Shown here: positions 9,783 to 19,111 of the stretch, piece by piece
Numbering within the stretch: the stretch's first letter is position 1
Layout: every line of letters starts with the position of its first letter
Assembly: GCA_014381855.1 (NCBI GenBank)
Contig: JACNKV010000091.1
Coordinates: forward strand, 1-32,397
DNA length: 32,397 nucleotides
Source: Fidelibacterota bacterium
GTDB lineage: Bacteria > Fidelibacterota > Marinisomatia > Marinisomatales > JACNKV01
Reading direction: 5' to 3'
Notes under the pieces: model-generated
Databases searched by the model: none
What the model was told of the DNA's origin: nothing
Seen by the model: only the letters and a program-made list of their open reading frames with translations
Made by a program: the position numbers and the translations under genes

Positions 9783-10859
9783 TTACATGACTATTCCCAT
9801 TGAAATCCGCTGGACATTTTTCAAGCGACCGAAATCAGTATAGGAATAATCGATTTTCAACATGGTTTGTGTTCCCCATATTCGATAATGCATACCACCA
9901 CCAAGCGTTAAACCTTCTTCTGCATCCTCTCTGAAAAGATTAGCATGTCCGCCACGTAAAAAGAACATTTCACCCACTGCAAACTCAAGCCCAGCATTCA
10001 CTGCTTCCGTATTATCATTCGGATGAAGGGCATCTATCCCAAAAGTCAGTCGAAAAGATTCAGTCTTTAATAATTCACCTGATAAACCAACTCGGAATAA
10101 TAACGGTAGTGGATAGGCGTCTGTCTCATACAAAGCATTCACAAACTCAACATTTCCCTGATTGGTTAGGTCCGGGTCTACACTCAACTTCTGATCACGA
10201 CCTGATAGTTGCATATCACTACCATAATTTGTCAAACTGGCCCCAAGACGAATATTCCAGGGAGTAACAAACAAAGCTCCAAGGTCTGCAGCATAAGAAC
10301 TTGCTTTAGAATGCCAAATATTCTGTTGGATATATTTCAGATTTCCACCAATTGAAAACCGATCTGTTAGTTTGCGAGCAAATGTTACGTTTACAGCCAA
10401 ATCCTGTGCTGACCAATACTCTCCTGTTCCTTCCGGGTCGATGACGGTTCTTACTTTATCTTCCGGAACAGACAGATTAGTAATTGCAAAACCAAAAACA
10501 CCAACTCCGCGAATTGGTAATGCCAACCCAAGATAGTTAAAGGTAATTCCTGCAAGCCAGTTATGGTTGGCAAACATAGATTCTATAGTGGTCAATTCGG
10601 CTAATCCCGCTGGATTCCAAAACATGGAACTCACATCTCCAGCCATAGCTGTAAATGCATTCCCCATTGCAGAACCGCGAGCATCAACGCCGATTTTTAA
10701 AAACTGTCCGGCGGTCGTGCCGGATTTGGTAATCGTCTGGCTGTTTACCAACTGCCCAAATACTGATCCTGCCAAAATAATTACTGCTGACAGATGAGCT
10801 TTCAAGATTTTAGTATTCATCATGTATTTGATCCTGAATAATGTTTGGTTACGTCTCAT
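9783..10859 (-). CDS. PorV/PorQ-family outer-membrane protein (UPF0164-like)
   Basis: TAGQFLKIGVDARGSAMGNAFTAMAGDVSSMFWNPAGLAEL is the typical PorV N-terminal motif; beta-barrel-like remainder. ATGA overlap with upstream gene. Confidence 0.8.
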   Translation of the reverse strand: MRRNQTLFRIKYMMNTKILKAHLSAVIILAGSVFGQLVNSQTITKSGTTAGQFLKIGVDARGSAMGNAFTAMAGDVSSMFWNPAGLAELTTIESMFANHNWLAGITFNYLGLALPIRGVGVFGFAITNLSVPEDKVRTVIDPEGTGEYWSAQDLAVNVTFARKLTDRFSIGGNLKYIQQNIWHSKASSYAADLGALFVTPWNIRLGASLTNYGSDMQLSGRDQKLSVDPDLTNQGNVEFVNALYETDAYPLPLLFRVGLSGELLKTESFRLTFGIDALHPNDNTEAVNAGLEFAVGEMFFLRGGHANLFREDAEEGLTLGGGMHYRIWGTQTMLKIDYSYTDFGRLKNVQRISMGIVM

Positions 10860-13800
10860 TTTATCACCGCAAATCTTCCGATTTTCTCACCAAGTTCTCC
10901 GGCATCTACATGAAATATATAAACACCGTAAGCGATGGGAAAATTATCTCGAGTAGTTAAATCCCAATATTCAATGCCATCATCTATAGTAGTCGTGTGA
11001 TGCAGTATCTTTACCAACTCACCTGACAGCGTGTAAATGTGAATTGTACATTCAGCAGGCAAATGGTTAAAATAGACACGCCGTGGTCCACGATCTCTAG
11101 GATTCTGTCTGTCCAGCTGTTCTAGTACATTTGTAACCACATAAGGGTTGGGCACAACACTAATCCTATCCAAATCACCTTGTGCTAGGTGTTCATCTAT
11201 CCTTGATGATCGAGTTACAAATGTATATATATCTTCTTCAGTGAAAGGTCGGGAAGTGTAGATAAAAAATACATCGCCCTCGCCGGGAGGTATTGGGGTT
11301 CCATCAGAAGGCTGAAGAAATTTTATCATCCAGGTTGGATTAGAAAAACCTTCTCCCTCAAATAACACAATTTCATCATGCGTATCCCACGTATCACTGC
11401 TTTCATTTGGTGGTTTTTTTATTATGGCGAACGGCTGCTTCTCAGGCAGCATCCCCATCGTTGTCTTGTAGATGGAGAATGGAGTGAGAATTCCGGCAAA
11501 AATACCTGTGTCAATTATCGACGAAGAAAACCGAACCTCATAATCCGCCGGGAAGGCCGTTCCTCCCTGCGAATAAACGCCGACAACTCCGGAATAATTT
11601 GTCGGACTATACATATTCCATCCGGTTGTTGAGTTATCAATTTCTAGGGATTCATCTTGAACATAAAGTTTAATCCCATCAAATACAGGCGTGGACTCTT
11701 CCTCATTTAGGTTTTGACTCCCGGCTATGGGGAAATAAGTATATGTCGCCAAATAGGTCACTCCATCCTGTAAACTTCCACCGGAAGTATCCGCAAGAGC
11801 TCTTACTCTGCCGGATTCTGTTTCTAACTCATAATCAACACCGTTTTCAAAAGTGATATTTCCGTGCAGGTCCGTTAGCACAAAGTGTTCTTCATTTATA
11901 TTTCTTTTCTGCAGTCCGATAAACTTATCCCAGTTAGCTACAAACTCCTCTTCCACCAATTGTAAATCCTCAACAAAATATCTGGTTGGATTCTCTTGGA
12001 ATGTGACTTTGAACGTATCCAAATCGTCTAATTCTATTGGATTGACAATTTCCAGGCTGAGAAGTCCTGTTGCAACACCTTCTGTGTGAAGAAGTTCGTT
12101 CCCAAGCACGAAGCCGTCGGTGTACCCTGAAGCTGGTGCCCGAGGAGTTATTTGCAGAGTGTTAACATCAAAAAATATTTCGTTGGATTCCGGGTTTAGT
12201 GTAATTTGCTTTGAGCATTCAGTTGGTGCAATCTGAAGACTATCATCGCCATGGTCATAAGATACTACAGCATAGTAATATGTTTGGCCATTAAGAACCT
12301 GATTAGAGTCAATAAATGTATGCTTTAACCCTGTGTTGTTTCCTAAATTATAAGGAATTCCTGATTGAGCATATGGAATATCACTTAATCCGCTGTAATC
12401 ATTAATAAGATCGAATTTTGCCGGTGCACCGCCTACCATTTCAACCGGAGTATAAAGTGCGTTTGAACCGTAGGCATCTGTAATGGTCTGCTGATCCAAA
12501 AAGAGGGGATCCAAACTTCTGTAAATTGCATATCCCTCAAAATCGTTCTTTTCAGAAATTGGATCAATGGAATATTCTGCTATATCATCCCAGTAAAGAA
12601 TGACTTTTTCATCTCCCGGTGATGCCGTAACATGCGGTTTTGCAGGTGGTTTTGCAAACTGATAATTACGCTCGTAAATACTTTGAGCGGTTAGTGCATT
12701 CAATGTTAAATCTGTGTGATTCTGACCAACAAGCAATGCGATTGAAAATCTGCGTATATCCCCCGCTGGCAAGTCGATAGGACCTGAACTGTAAATAAAT
12801 ATATAATCACCGGCATTTGTGGCATTGGCGGAATCAAACACGCCCGGTGTAAGAAAATTTTCGTACACATGTTGATCGTAAGAAATACGATTATTCCCAC
12901 CGAACGCCGGGGAAGCGAACCCTGTCAGTCCGACCATATCAGCCTCATCCAAATCTGTCCATTCATAATTTGGTTCACCGGGCTGACGAATATCGTACAT
13001 ACTTCCGGCCGTCGGCACTCCGTCACCTTCACCTGCATCTCCTGTATTAGGCAGTCCATCAATCCCCAGGTCATGTTTATCCGGGTCCCAGTCACCATCA
13101 TTATCAACTCCGTCATTCCTGCTCTCATCTACAAGACCATCATTATCGTTATCAATTCCATCATAAGGATTTCCGGGACTTTCTAAGAATTTATATCCAA
13201 AATAACCCGGTGTACGTCCGGCAACATCACTAATCCCATCTGCATCCCAGCAATATACCATATTTATATCCCGATCGAAGAATGAAAGGTCATCTTGCCA
13301 GTTAGAAGGACCGCCAACATGCGGGTCCCCCCACATCCCAAACATGACGTTATTCAAATCTTTTTCACTTTTGTTAGTTACTTTGTAGATTAGGAATATA
13401 ATATCTTCAGCCATTGGATTCGCCCATTGATAATATCTGCATTCTATTTCAATTCCGAGTCCGCGACGCGATGAATCAGCCGGGAAAGGATAATATTCAA
13501 ATTCTTTGTTTGCACGATCATCGACAACAAAGAAAGATTCCATGTCTGAATTGGATGCCCCCTGTTTTAATGCACCGGGCCAGACAAATTCTTTTAGGTT
13601 TGCGTTATACCAGCCTTCTGCCCAGCTGTCGGGTTTACCGTCACCGTCACGATCAATATCGTTGGATGTCGGAATATACGGACTTTCCGCATCTGCGTAC
13701 GGAACGCCTCCGTCATTATATGCCAAAGGCTCCCAGCCCCAAAATTCCTTACCGTCGGGTGAACGCTCACCGTCAAGTGAGACTAATCCGTCACTGATAA

Positions 13801-14266
13801 CGTTGGCATACCAAGTCGTATCCCCGTTTTCCACGACCGGAAACGCATCGGGATGACTGTTGGGTGTAACTTCTACTCTGGCACAAATAAAAGGGCCGAA
13901 TTCGTAGCCGTAGCCCAGACCTTCCCAAGTGATATCGGTTACTCGGTTGCCGGGGCGTGAAATTGAACCGTAATTCCAAATCTCTGTTGTAATCTTATTC
14001 CCCATCAATGTCGCTTTTTGTCGCCGAAGTAATTGGGGATCATCCTCTTCAGCCAGTTGTTTATTTCGAATTCCTTCACGCCATTTATAATACACTTCAT
14101 GCTTCCATTCCGACCAACCTTTTTGAGGGCCCAGTGGATATTTTTCTGCATCATTTTCTTCCGCAGGAAAAGGCCAGATTGCAAAAGCAATATCAGGAAT
14201 ACTCACTGTTAACACAATAAAAATAATGAGGAGTGAGAGAGTTTTTGTATTCTTTAGGTAATGCAT
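10856..14266 (-). CDS. Large secreted protein with Asp/Asn-rich calcium-binding-like repeats and variant T9SS-like C-terminal domain
   Basis: Signal peptide; DGIDNDNDGLVDESRNDGVDNDGDWDPDKHD; Fn3-like FEGYAIYRSLDP...YYYAVVSYD; C-terminus VVPNPYVVTN...IHIYTLSGELVKIL...AYGVYIFHV. Confidence 0.7.
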   Translation of the reverse strand: MHYLKNTKTLSLLIIFIVLTVSIPDIAFAIWPFPAEENDAEKYPLGPQKGWSEWKHEVYYKWREGIRNKQLAEEDDPQLLRRQKATLMGNKITTEIWNYGSISRPGNRVTDITWEGLGYGYEFGPFICARVEVTPNSHPDAFPVVENGDTTWYANVISDGLVSLDGERSPDGKEFWGWEPLAYNDGGVPYADAESPYIPTSNDIDRDGDGKPDSWAEGWYNANLKEFVWPGALKQGASNSDMESFFVVDDRANKEFEYYPFPADSSRRGLGIEIECRYYQWANPMAEDIIFLIYKVTNKSEKDLNNVMFGMWGDPHVGGPSNWQDDLSFFDRDINMVYCWDADGISDVAGRTPGYFGYKFLESPGNPYDGIDNDNDGLVDESRNDGVDNDGDWDPDKHDLGIDGLPNTGDAGEGDGVPTAGSMYDIRQPGEPNYEWTDLDEADMVGLTGFASPAFGGNNRISYDQHVYENFLTPGVFDSANATNAGDYIFIYSSGPIDLPAGDIRRFSIALLVGQNHTDLTLNALTAQSIYERNYQFAKPPAKPHVTASPGDEKVILYWDDIAEYSIDPISEKNDFEGYAIYRSLDPLFLDQQTITDAYGSNALYTPVEMVGGAPAKFDLINDYSGLSDIPYAQSGIPYNLGNNTGLKHTFIDSNQVLNGQTYYYAVVSYDHGDDSLQIAPTECSKQITLNPESNEIFFDVNTLQITPRAPASGYTDGFVLGNELLHTEGVATGLLSLEIVNPIELDDLDTFKVTFQENPTRYFVEDLQLVEEEFVANWDKFIGLQKRNINEEHFVLTDLHGNITFENGVDYELETESGRVRALADTSGGSLQDGVTYLATYTYFPIAGSQNLNEEESTPVFDGIKLYVQDESLEIDNSTTGWNMYSPTNYSGVVGVYSQGGTAFPADYEVRFSSSIIDTGIFAGILTPFSIYKTTMGMLPEKQPFAIIKKPPNESSDTWDTHDEIVLFEGEGFSNPTWMIKFLQPSDGTPIPPGEGDVFFIYTSRPFTEEDIYTFVTRSSRIDEHLAQGDLDRISVVPNPYVVTNVLEQLDRQNPRDRGPRRVYFNHLPAECTIHIYTLSGELVKILHHTTTIDDGIEYWDLTTRDNFPIAYGVYIFHVDAGELGEKIGRFAVIK

Positions 14267-14285
14267 TAATATTTTCTCCGATAAA

Positions 14286-16955
14286 TTAAAAGTCTAATGA
14301 AAAGCCAATTTGGGCGGAACGTGGTGGACTATAATAACTTGGGCGTACCTGATATTCTTCCCATGTGTGAATCCCGGGTTCTCCATAATGTTGGATAAAT
14401 CCTTCAGTTTCCTGAGCGGATCGATTAGCGTATGTATACCCGGCTCTCCCGGTGTCATCGTACACGTACCGTTCGTTGCGTGTGTCAAAGAGATTGAATA
14501 CTTTCAGGAAAAGGACCACACTCAGTTTTCCGATATTTATATTTTTATGAATACGCATATCCACTTTTTTTTGCCACGGTTTGCGGGCACTATTCTGAAT
14601 CGGAACATAATTAGCCTGAATGATCGACGGAGTGTAAGGCCAGCCACTGGAAAGGTTTCCGATGATACTTATCCCCCAGTTTCTTGGATCACTAATTGTA
14701 ACCGTCGCGTTAAAAACGTGCCGCTGGTCCCAGCTAAGGGGTACGATCCGTTTCTCTTCCTCTTCCCCGGTCAGAGAATTGAAATAGAATGAACCGGAGT
14801 TGACACTGTTACCTTCCGTAACCTGGTAGGCATAATCTAAAAATGCCGAGGTCTTTGATACACGATCCCAATGCTTGGATAAACTGATCGTCAACCCTTT
14901 CACATTTCCGTAATCTTTGTTAAGGTAAACAGAATAACTGGACATCCCGTAATCGGGGTGCTGATATTGAATTGTCTGTAGAGCCAGCAGATCACGAATA
15001 TCCTTATAGTACGCACTAACGTCGAGTCCTAATACAGAACTAAGCTCCTGCTGAAGACCAAATTCATACAAAATCGTTTTTTCGGGTTTAAGATCCGCAT
15101 AGCCCAAAGACGGACTCATGCCAGCACCGATGATACTCGTTTTATAAAGCCTCCGCAGTGTAGGAATCTGATAAAAATGCCCATAAGAAAAATGCAGGAT
15201 GCCTTGATCTGTGATTGGGAAGGAAACCCCAAGCCTCGGTGAAACCATTGTTTTTGGGAGAGCACCTACTTTTTCGCCATATGGTTCCAGTAAATTTGTA
15301 ATATAGTCATCATTCGGATTAAAATAATCAAATCGAGTACCAACGTTTATTATCATGTCAGGATACTCTATTTTATCCTGAATATAAGAGGAAAAGAAAT
15401 AAGCCTGTTTTTGATAATAATTATGACTGGGGGAATCATTTACTTCCGGCACAGTCGGCTCCGGATACGTATATCCATCGTATAGGATTGTAAAATTGTC
15501 TTCCTCCAAATTATCAATACGACCACTGAGACCTACTTTAACTTCGTGCTTTGTCGTTATTTGGGAAGTCAAATCAAACTTGCCGCCTTTTGAATATGAT
15601 TGACGATAATAATGCCCCATCTGAGTTCCGCCGAATAAAAAAGTACCGCTGGGCGGGTAGCCGTCAATATTGTTTGTGGAAACATATCTGTCGTCCAGTG
15701 GATCCTCGTAAACAAATTGACTGAAGTCGGTCGTAGAATAAAACATATTGGCTTCATAAAACGTTTTTGTAAATAACTGGGTGAATTTTAGGGAATAATT
15801 GTTATTGAACGTTGAATAATTATACGTACCATCCGGATTGTATTTGTAAGAATGACTATACGATCGCCAATTTCGTTGATCATGGAGCATTTGTGCTGAA
15901 ACTTTTATTTTTGGATTTATCTTATAGGTAAATTTCGACAGTGCGTTCAAGCTTTTTGACGGATTCATCGGCACATATTTATTGTCGCCACTTCTTTCAA
16001 TATACCAATAGTCCTCATATTCAAAATTAGCATAATCGTCCGGATTATGTTCCCGCTGACCATATAAATAACCTTCATTATCGCTGAATCGTCCGCTGAT
16101 ATTAAATGTGAATTTTCCATTATTGGATAGTAGCGGCACCGGACCGTTTATTGTTCCCTCAAAAACTTTATTGCTTATCATACTGACATCATCGATATTC
16201 ATAAATATATCTGTTTCATTTGAGACATAATCCCCGGAGTAAGTCGATAAACTGCCATGGTAGTGTTCACCACCCTCTTTGATTTGAATATTTACGATCC
16301 CGCTCATAGCATTACCGTATTCAGCATTGAAAGCCCCACTGACAACCTTCATCTCACTCAAAGCTTTATTGGACACGTTGGTCGCCAGGCTGTTCGTAAA
16401 AAACGGATTAGAAACAGAAATTCCATCAATGTAATATCCAATCTCGTTGGAGCGTCCGCCGCGTATATGAAGCTCACCGCCGGCACCCTGGTTCACTCCG
16501 GCTTGAGTTGTTAACACACCAAGAAACGATTCTACCGGCATATTCTTTATATCTTCAGAAGTACGAATTTTTTGAGAAGCCGTGAGATCTTTCTGCACCA
16601 TCCGGCGTTTAGCGATGACGATAACTTCTTCACCTTCAACGGCTACTTGCTTTAATGAAAAGTCCTGCCGTGTCGTCATGCCTGTACTTATTGCTAGTTC
16701 TTGTACTTTATAATGTGCATATCCAATGTAAGTAACGTTTAACGTATAAATTCCCGGTGGTACATTCAGTATAAAATAATCACCATTAATATCCGTAGCT
16801 GCCCCAATGGATAATTCCTCAACGATTACATTCACACCTACTAATGGCTGACCGGTATCTTCTGCCGTAATTTTCCCGGCAAACTTACCACCGGAAGCAA
16901 AAAGTGTGGACCAAGCCAACATTAGGAATAAAATAAATCTGATTACGGTTTTCAT
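14286..16955 (-). CDS. TonB-dependent receptor with N-terminal carboxypeptidase-regulatory-like domain
   Basis: GKITAEDTGQPLVGVNVIVEE...GDYFILNVPPGIYTLNVTYIGY; plug LHIRGGRSNEIGYYIDGISV...EYGNAMSGIVNIQIKEGG; terminal aromatic residue. Confidence 0.9.
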   Translation of the reverse strand: MKTVIRFILFLMLAWSTLFASGGKFAGKITAEDTGQPLVGVNVIVEELSIGAATDINGDYFILNVPPGIYTLNVTYIGYAHYKVQELAISTGMTTRQDFSLKQVAVEGEEVIVIAKRRMVQKDLTASQKIRTSEDIKNMPVESFLGVLTTQAGVNQGAGGELHIRGGRSNEIGYYIDGISVSNPFFTNSLATNVSNKALSEMKVVSGAFNAEYGNAMSGIVNIQIKEGGEHYHGSLSTYSGDYVSNETDIFMNIDDVSMISNKVFEGTINGPVPLLSNNGKFTFNISGRFSDNEGYLYGQREHNPDDYANFEYEDYWYIERSGDNKYVPMNPSKSLNALSKFTYKINPKIKVSAQMLHDQRNWRSYSHSYKYNPDGTYNYSTFNNNYSLKFTQLFTKTFYEANMFYSTTDFSQFVYEDPLDDRYVSTNNIDGYPPSGTFLFGGTQMGHYYRQSYSKGGKFDLTSQITTKHEVKVGLSGRIDNLEEDNFTILYDGYTYPEPTVPEVNDSPSHNYYQKQAYFFSSYIQDKIEYPDMIINVGTRFDYFNPNDDYITNLLEPYGEKVGALPKTMVSPRLGVSFPITDQGILHFSYGHFYQIPTLRRLYKTSIIGAGMSPSLGYADLKPEKTILYEFGLQQELSSVLGLDVSAYYKDIRDLLALQTIQYQHPDYGMSSYSVYLNKDYGNVKGLTISLSKHWDRVSKTSAFLDYAYQVTEGNSVNSGSFYFNSLTGEEEEKRIVPLSWDQRHVFNATVTISDPRNWGISIIGNLSSGWPYTPSIIQANYVPIQNSARKPWQKKVDMRIHKNINIGKLSVVLFLKVFNLFDTRNERYVYDDTGRAGYTYANRSAQETEGFIQHYGEPGIHTWEEYQVRPSYYSPPRSAQIGFSLDF

Positions 16956-17151
16956 AAAGATGTCCTTATTAATCTGGTTTTTTTCTGCATTTACTTATTC
17001 TGCAATGATAATTAAGGTTGGTAATTTATAAATATTTATATTCCGATACTACACTTCTATTGATTGTAATTCGTTGAAAATTGGCATGAGTAAGGACAAA
17101 GTTTGATTCACTTGTAAATATGAAAATATTCAGTAATTGGCAAATTAAGTA

Positions 17152-17181
17152 TTGACTCATGAATGTGATTATAGATATACT
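17152..17181 (+). promoter_or_regulatory. Candidate sigma70-like promoter TTGACT-18 nt-TATACT
   Basis: TTGACT at 17152-17157, TATACT at 17176-17181, followed by AAAGGAGATAAAATG at the 17234 start. Confidence 0.45.
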
Positions 17182-17233
17182 TTCAGCAATCTTTTCATGT
17201 TGATTAGATGAATAATAAAACAAAGGAGATAAA

Positions 17234-18985
17234 ATGAAAAAGACAGTTATTAGTCTATTCGTTATGATAATCATGTTATCCTTCGCAGTTGCTGATGGAG
17301 GATTCGTGCAAACAGGTGTAGCACCAGGCTATATTGTGGGGACAGACACGTTGTTTGATGGTATCCCTAATGATGCAGCTCGTGGCATTCTTGCCGGCAC
17401 CGATCTTGATGGTGACGGATTTAAGGAAGTCTGGGTAAGTAGCTATACCGGAAAACGTGTTTTCTGTTTTGAAGAGGCAGGAACGGATACATTTGCTTTT
17501 GTTTGGGCATCTGCACCTACAACAGCTGACTACACAACCCCGCGTGATATTCATACCGGTGACCTGGATGGTGACGGATTTGGTGAAATCATATTTCACG
17601 TCGGACGTTGGACTGGAGATACAAACCCAGATGCCGGTCTGCATATTTATGAATACGATGGTACTGATAATGGTTACGGAGAGACAGCTGCTTTTCGTGT
17701 GGACTTTATGGATGCACTGAATGATTCACTCGCAGAATCAAGAGTTGAAGGTTTCACTGTAGGTGATATTGACAGTGACGGGATGGATGAAATCCTGATT
17801 GCCAACAATGGAACAACTAATCCGCTTGCCGGATGGGGTACTCAAGACGGGGCTACTCCTTACTCAGGAGATCGTTTCATTGTACTATCCGTATCCGGTG
17901 ATATCGGCGGGTTTGGTACTTCTATTGTCGAAGAGTACTCAATGTCCCCGCGTGATGTCGATAAAGATGGCGTAAGGGAAAATGCCTTGGGCGGAGGAAG
18001 TCCTCAAGATATCGTTATTTGCGATATTGACGGTGACGGATTTAAAGAAGCCGCTTGTTTCTCATGGAATAATCTAGCGATGTTCCTTTTTGAAGCAACC
18101 GGACCGGATTCTTACACGCTTGGCGACACGACTTACCTCAAACTTGGTGTTGCAGACGACTGGACATTAGGTGCATCAGTTGCTGATATGAATGGCGACG
18201 GAAAAGACGAAATTTATGTTGCCGGTTACTATGACGGCAGTATGTTCGTCATTACGGATTCCGACGGCGAAGCTACAACGATCGACCAAACCGGAGCTCC
18301 CGGTGATTGGTCAGGGAATACCGAAGTCGCAATTATCCATGAATTTGGTGGATATGCCGGTTTTGGAACTGATGCCGATGCTAATTTTGGTGTTCTTCAC
18401 GGCGGAGCTGCAGGCGTAAGTGACATTAATTTGTTTGAACTTGAGTTTGGTGGTAATCCATTGGTTGCCGGAGACTGGACACACAGAATCTTCGAACTGA
18501 GTGATGCAACTACCGGACATGGATTCAAAGCAAAATTGACGGATTTTGATGCCGATGGCAACTACGAAGCCGTTCTTCCATACATGGGAGTAAACGATAC
18601 AACCGCCACGGGCGAACTTGATCCAAACGGCAATCGCGTTTTCCGTATTGCAGAATGGGATGGTTCAATGGTATCGATTAGAGATATCACCATGATTATG
18701 CCCGGTGATTACAATCTCTCTCAGAACTTCCCTAATCCCTTCAACCCGACAACTCGGATTGAATACTACCTCCCGATGAGTAATACGATTTCTCTAACCA
18801 TTTACAATATGCTAGGACAAGAAGTTGTAAAACTGGTTGAAAATAAGTACTCATCTGCCGGTTCGCATCATTTAGTTTGGAATGGTGCAGATATGTATGG
18901 GAATAAAGTAGGAAGCGGAACATACATCTATGAATTACGGTTCGGAAACTTCTCCATTACCAAAACGATGACCCTTCTGAAATAA
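17234..18985 (+). CDS. Secreted FG-GAP/VCBS-like repeat protein with T9SS sorting domain
   Basis: Repeated DLDGDGFKE, DLDGDGFGE, DIDSDGMDE, DIDGDGFKE, DMNGDGKDE, DFDADGNYE motifs; C-terminus SQNFPNPFNPTTRIEYYLP...GTYIYELRFGNFSITKTMTLLK. Confidence 0.85.
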   Translation: MKKTVISLFVMIIMLSFAVADGGFVQTGVAPGYIVGTDTLFDGIPNDAARGILAGTDLDGDGFKEVWVSSYTGKRVFCFEEAGTDTFAFVWASAPTTADYTTPRDIHTGDLDGDGFGEIIFHVGRWTGDTNPDAGLHIYEYDGTDNGYGETAAFRVDFMDALNDSLAESRVEGFTVGDIDSDGMDEILIANNGTTNPLAGWGTQDGATPYSGDRFIVLSVSGDIGGFGTSIVEEYSMSPRDVDKDGVRENALGGGSPQDIVICDIDGDGFKEAACFSWNNLAMFLFEATGPDSYTLGDTTYLKLGVADDWTLGASVADMNGDGKDEIYVAGYYDGSMFVITDSDGEATTIDQTGAPGDWSGNTEVAIIHEFGGYAGFGTDADANFGVLHGGAAGVSDINLFELEFGGNPLVAGDWTHRIFELSDATTGHGFKAKLTDFDADGNYEAVLPYMGVNDTTATGELDPNGNRVFRIAEWDGSMVSIRDITMIMPGDYNLSQNFPNPFNPTTRIEYYLPMSNTISLTIYNMLGQEVVKLVENKYSSAGSHHLVWNGADMYGNKVGSGTYIYELRFGNFSITKTMTLLK

Positions 18986-19000
18986 CAATAGTTATTTAAT

Positions 19001-19042
19001 CACAAAAAAAGCCCCGTCTGGATGCTCGGGGCTTTTTTTGTG
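19001..19042 (+). terminator. Strong Rho-independent terminator
   Basis: Perfect 16-bp inverted repeat CACAAAAAAAGCCCCG / CGGGGCTTTTTTTGTG with a 10-nt loop, just after the 18985 stop. Confidence 0.95.
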
Positions 19043-19111
19043 AAAAACAAATAAGGTTAATTAGAATTAAATCAATAATATCCAACAACAAAAACTCATG
19101 ATTATCAAACA

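Noticed and set aside
13414-13856. Overlapping 127-aa and 116-aa plus-strand ORFs opposite the 1136-aa protein
   Set aside because: Low-complexity shadow ORFs antisense to a strong CDS.
17395-18560. Repeated GATGGTGACGGATT-like DNA as a possible tandem repeat or CRISPR-like array
   Set aside because: Spacing is irregular, in frame, and explained by DxDGDG protein motifs; no CRISPR structure anywhere in the window.
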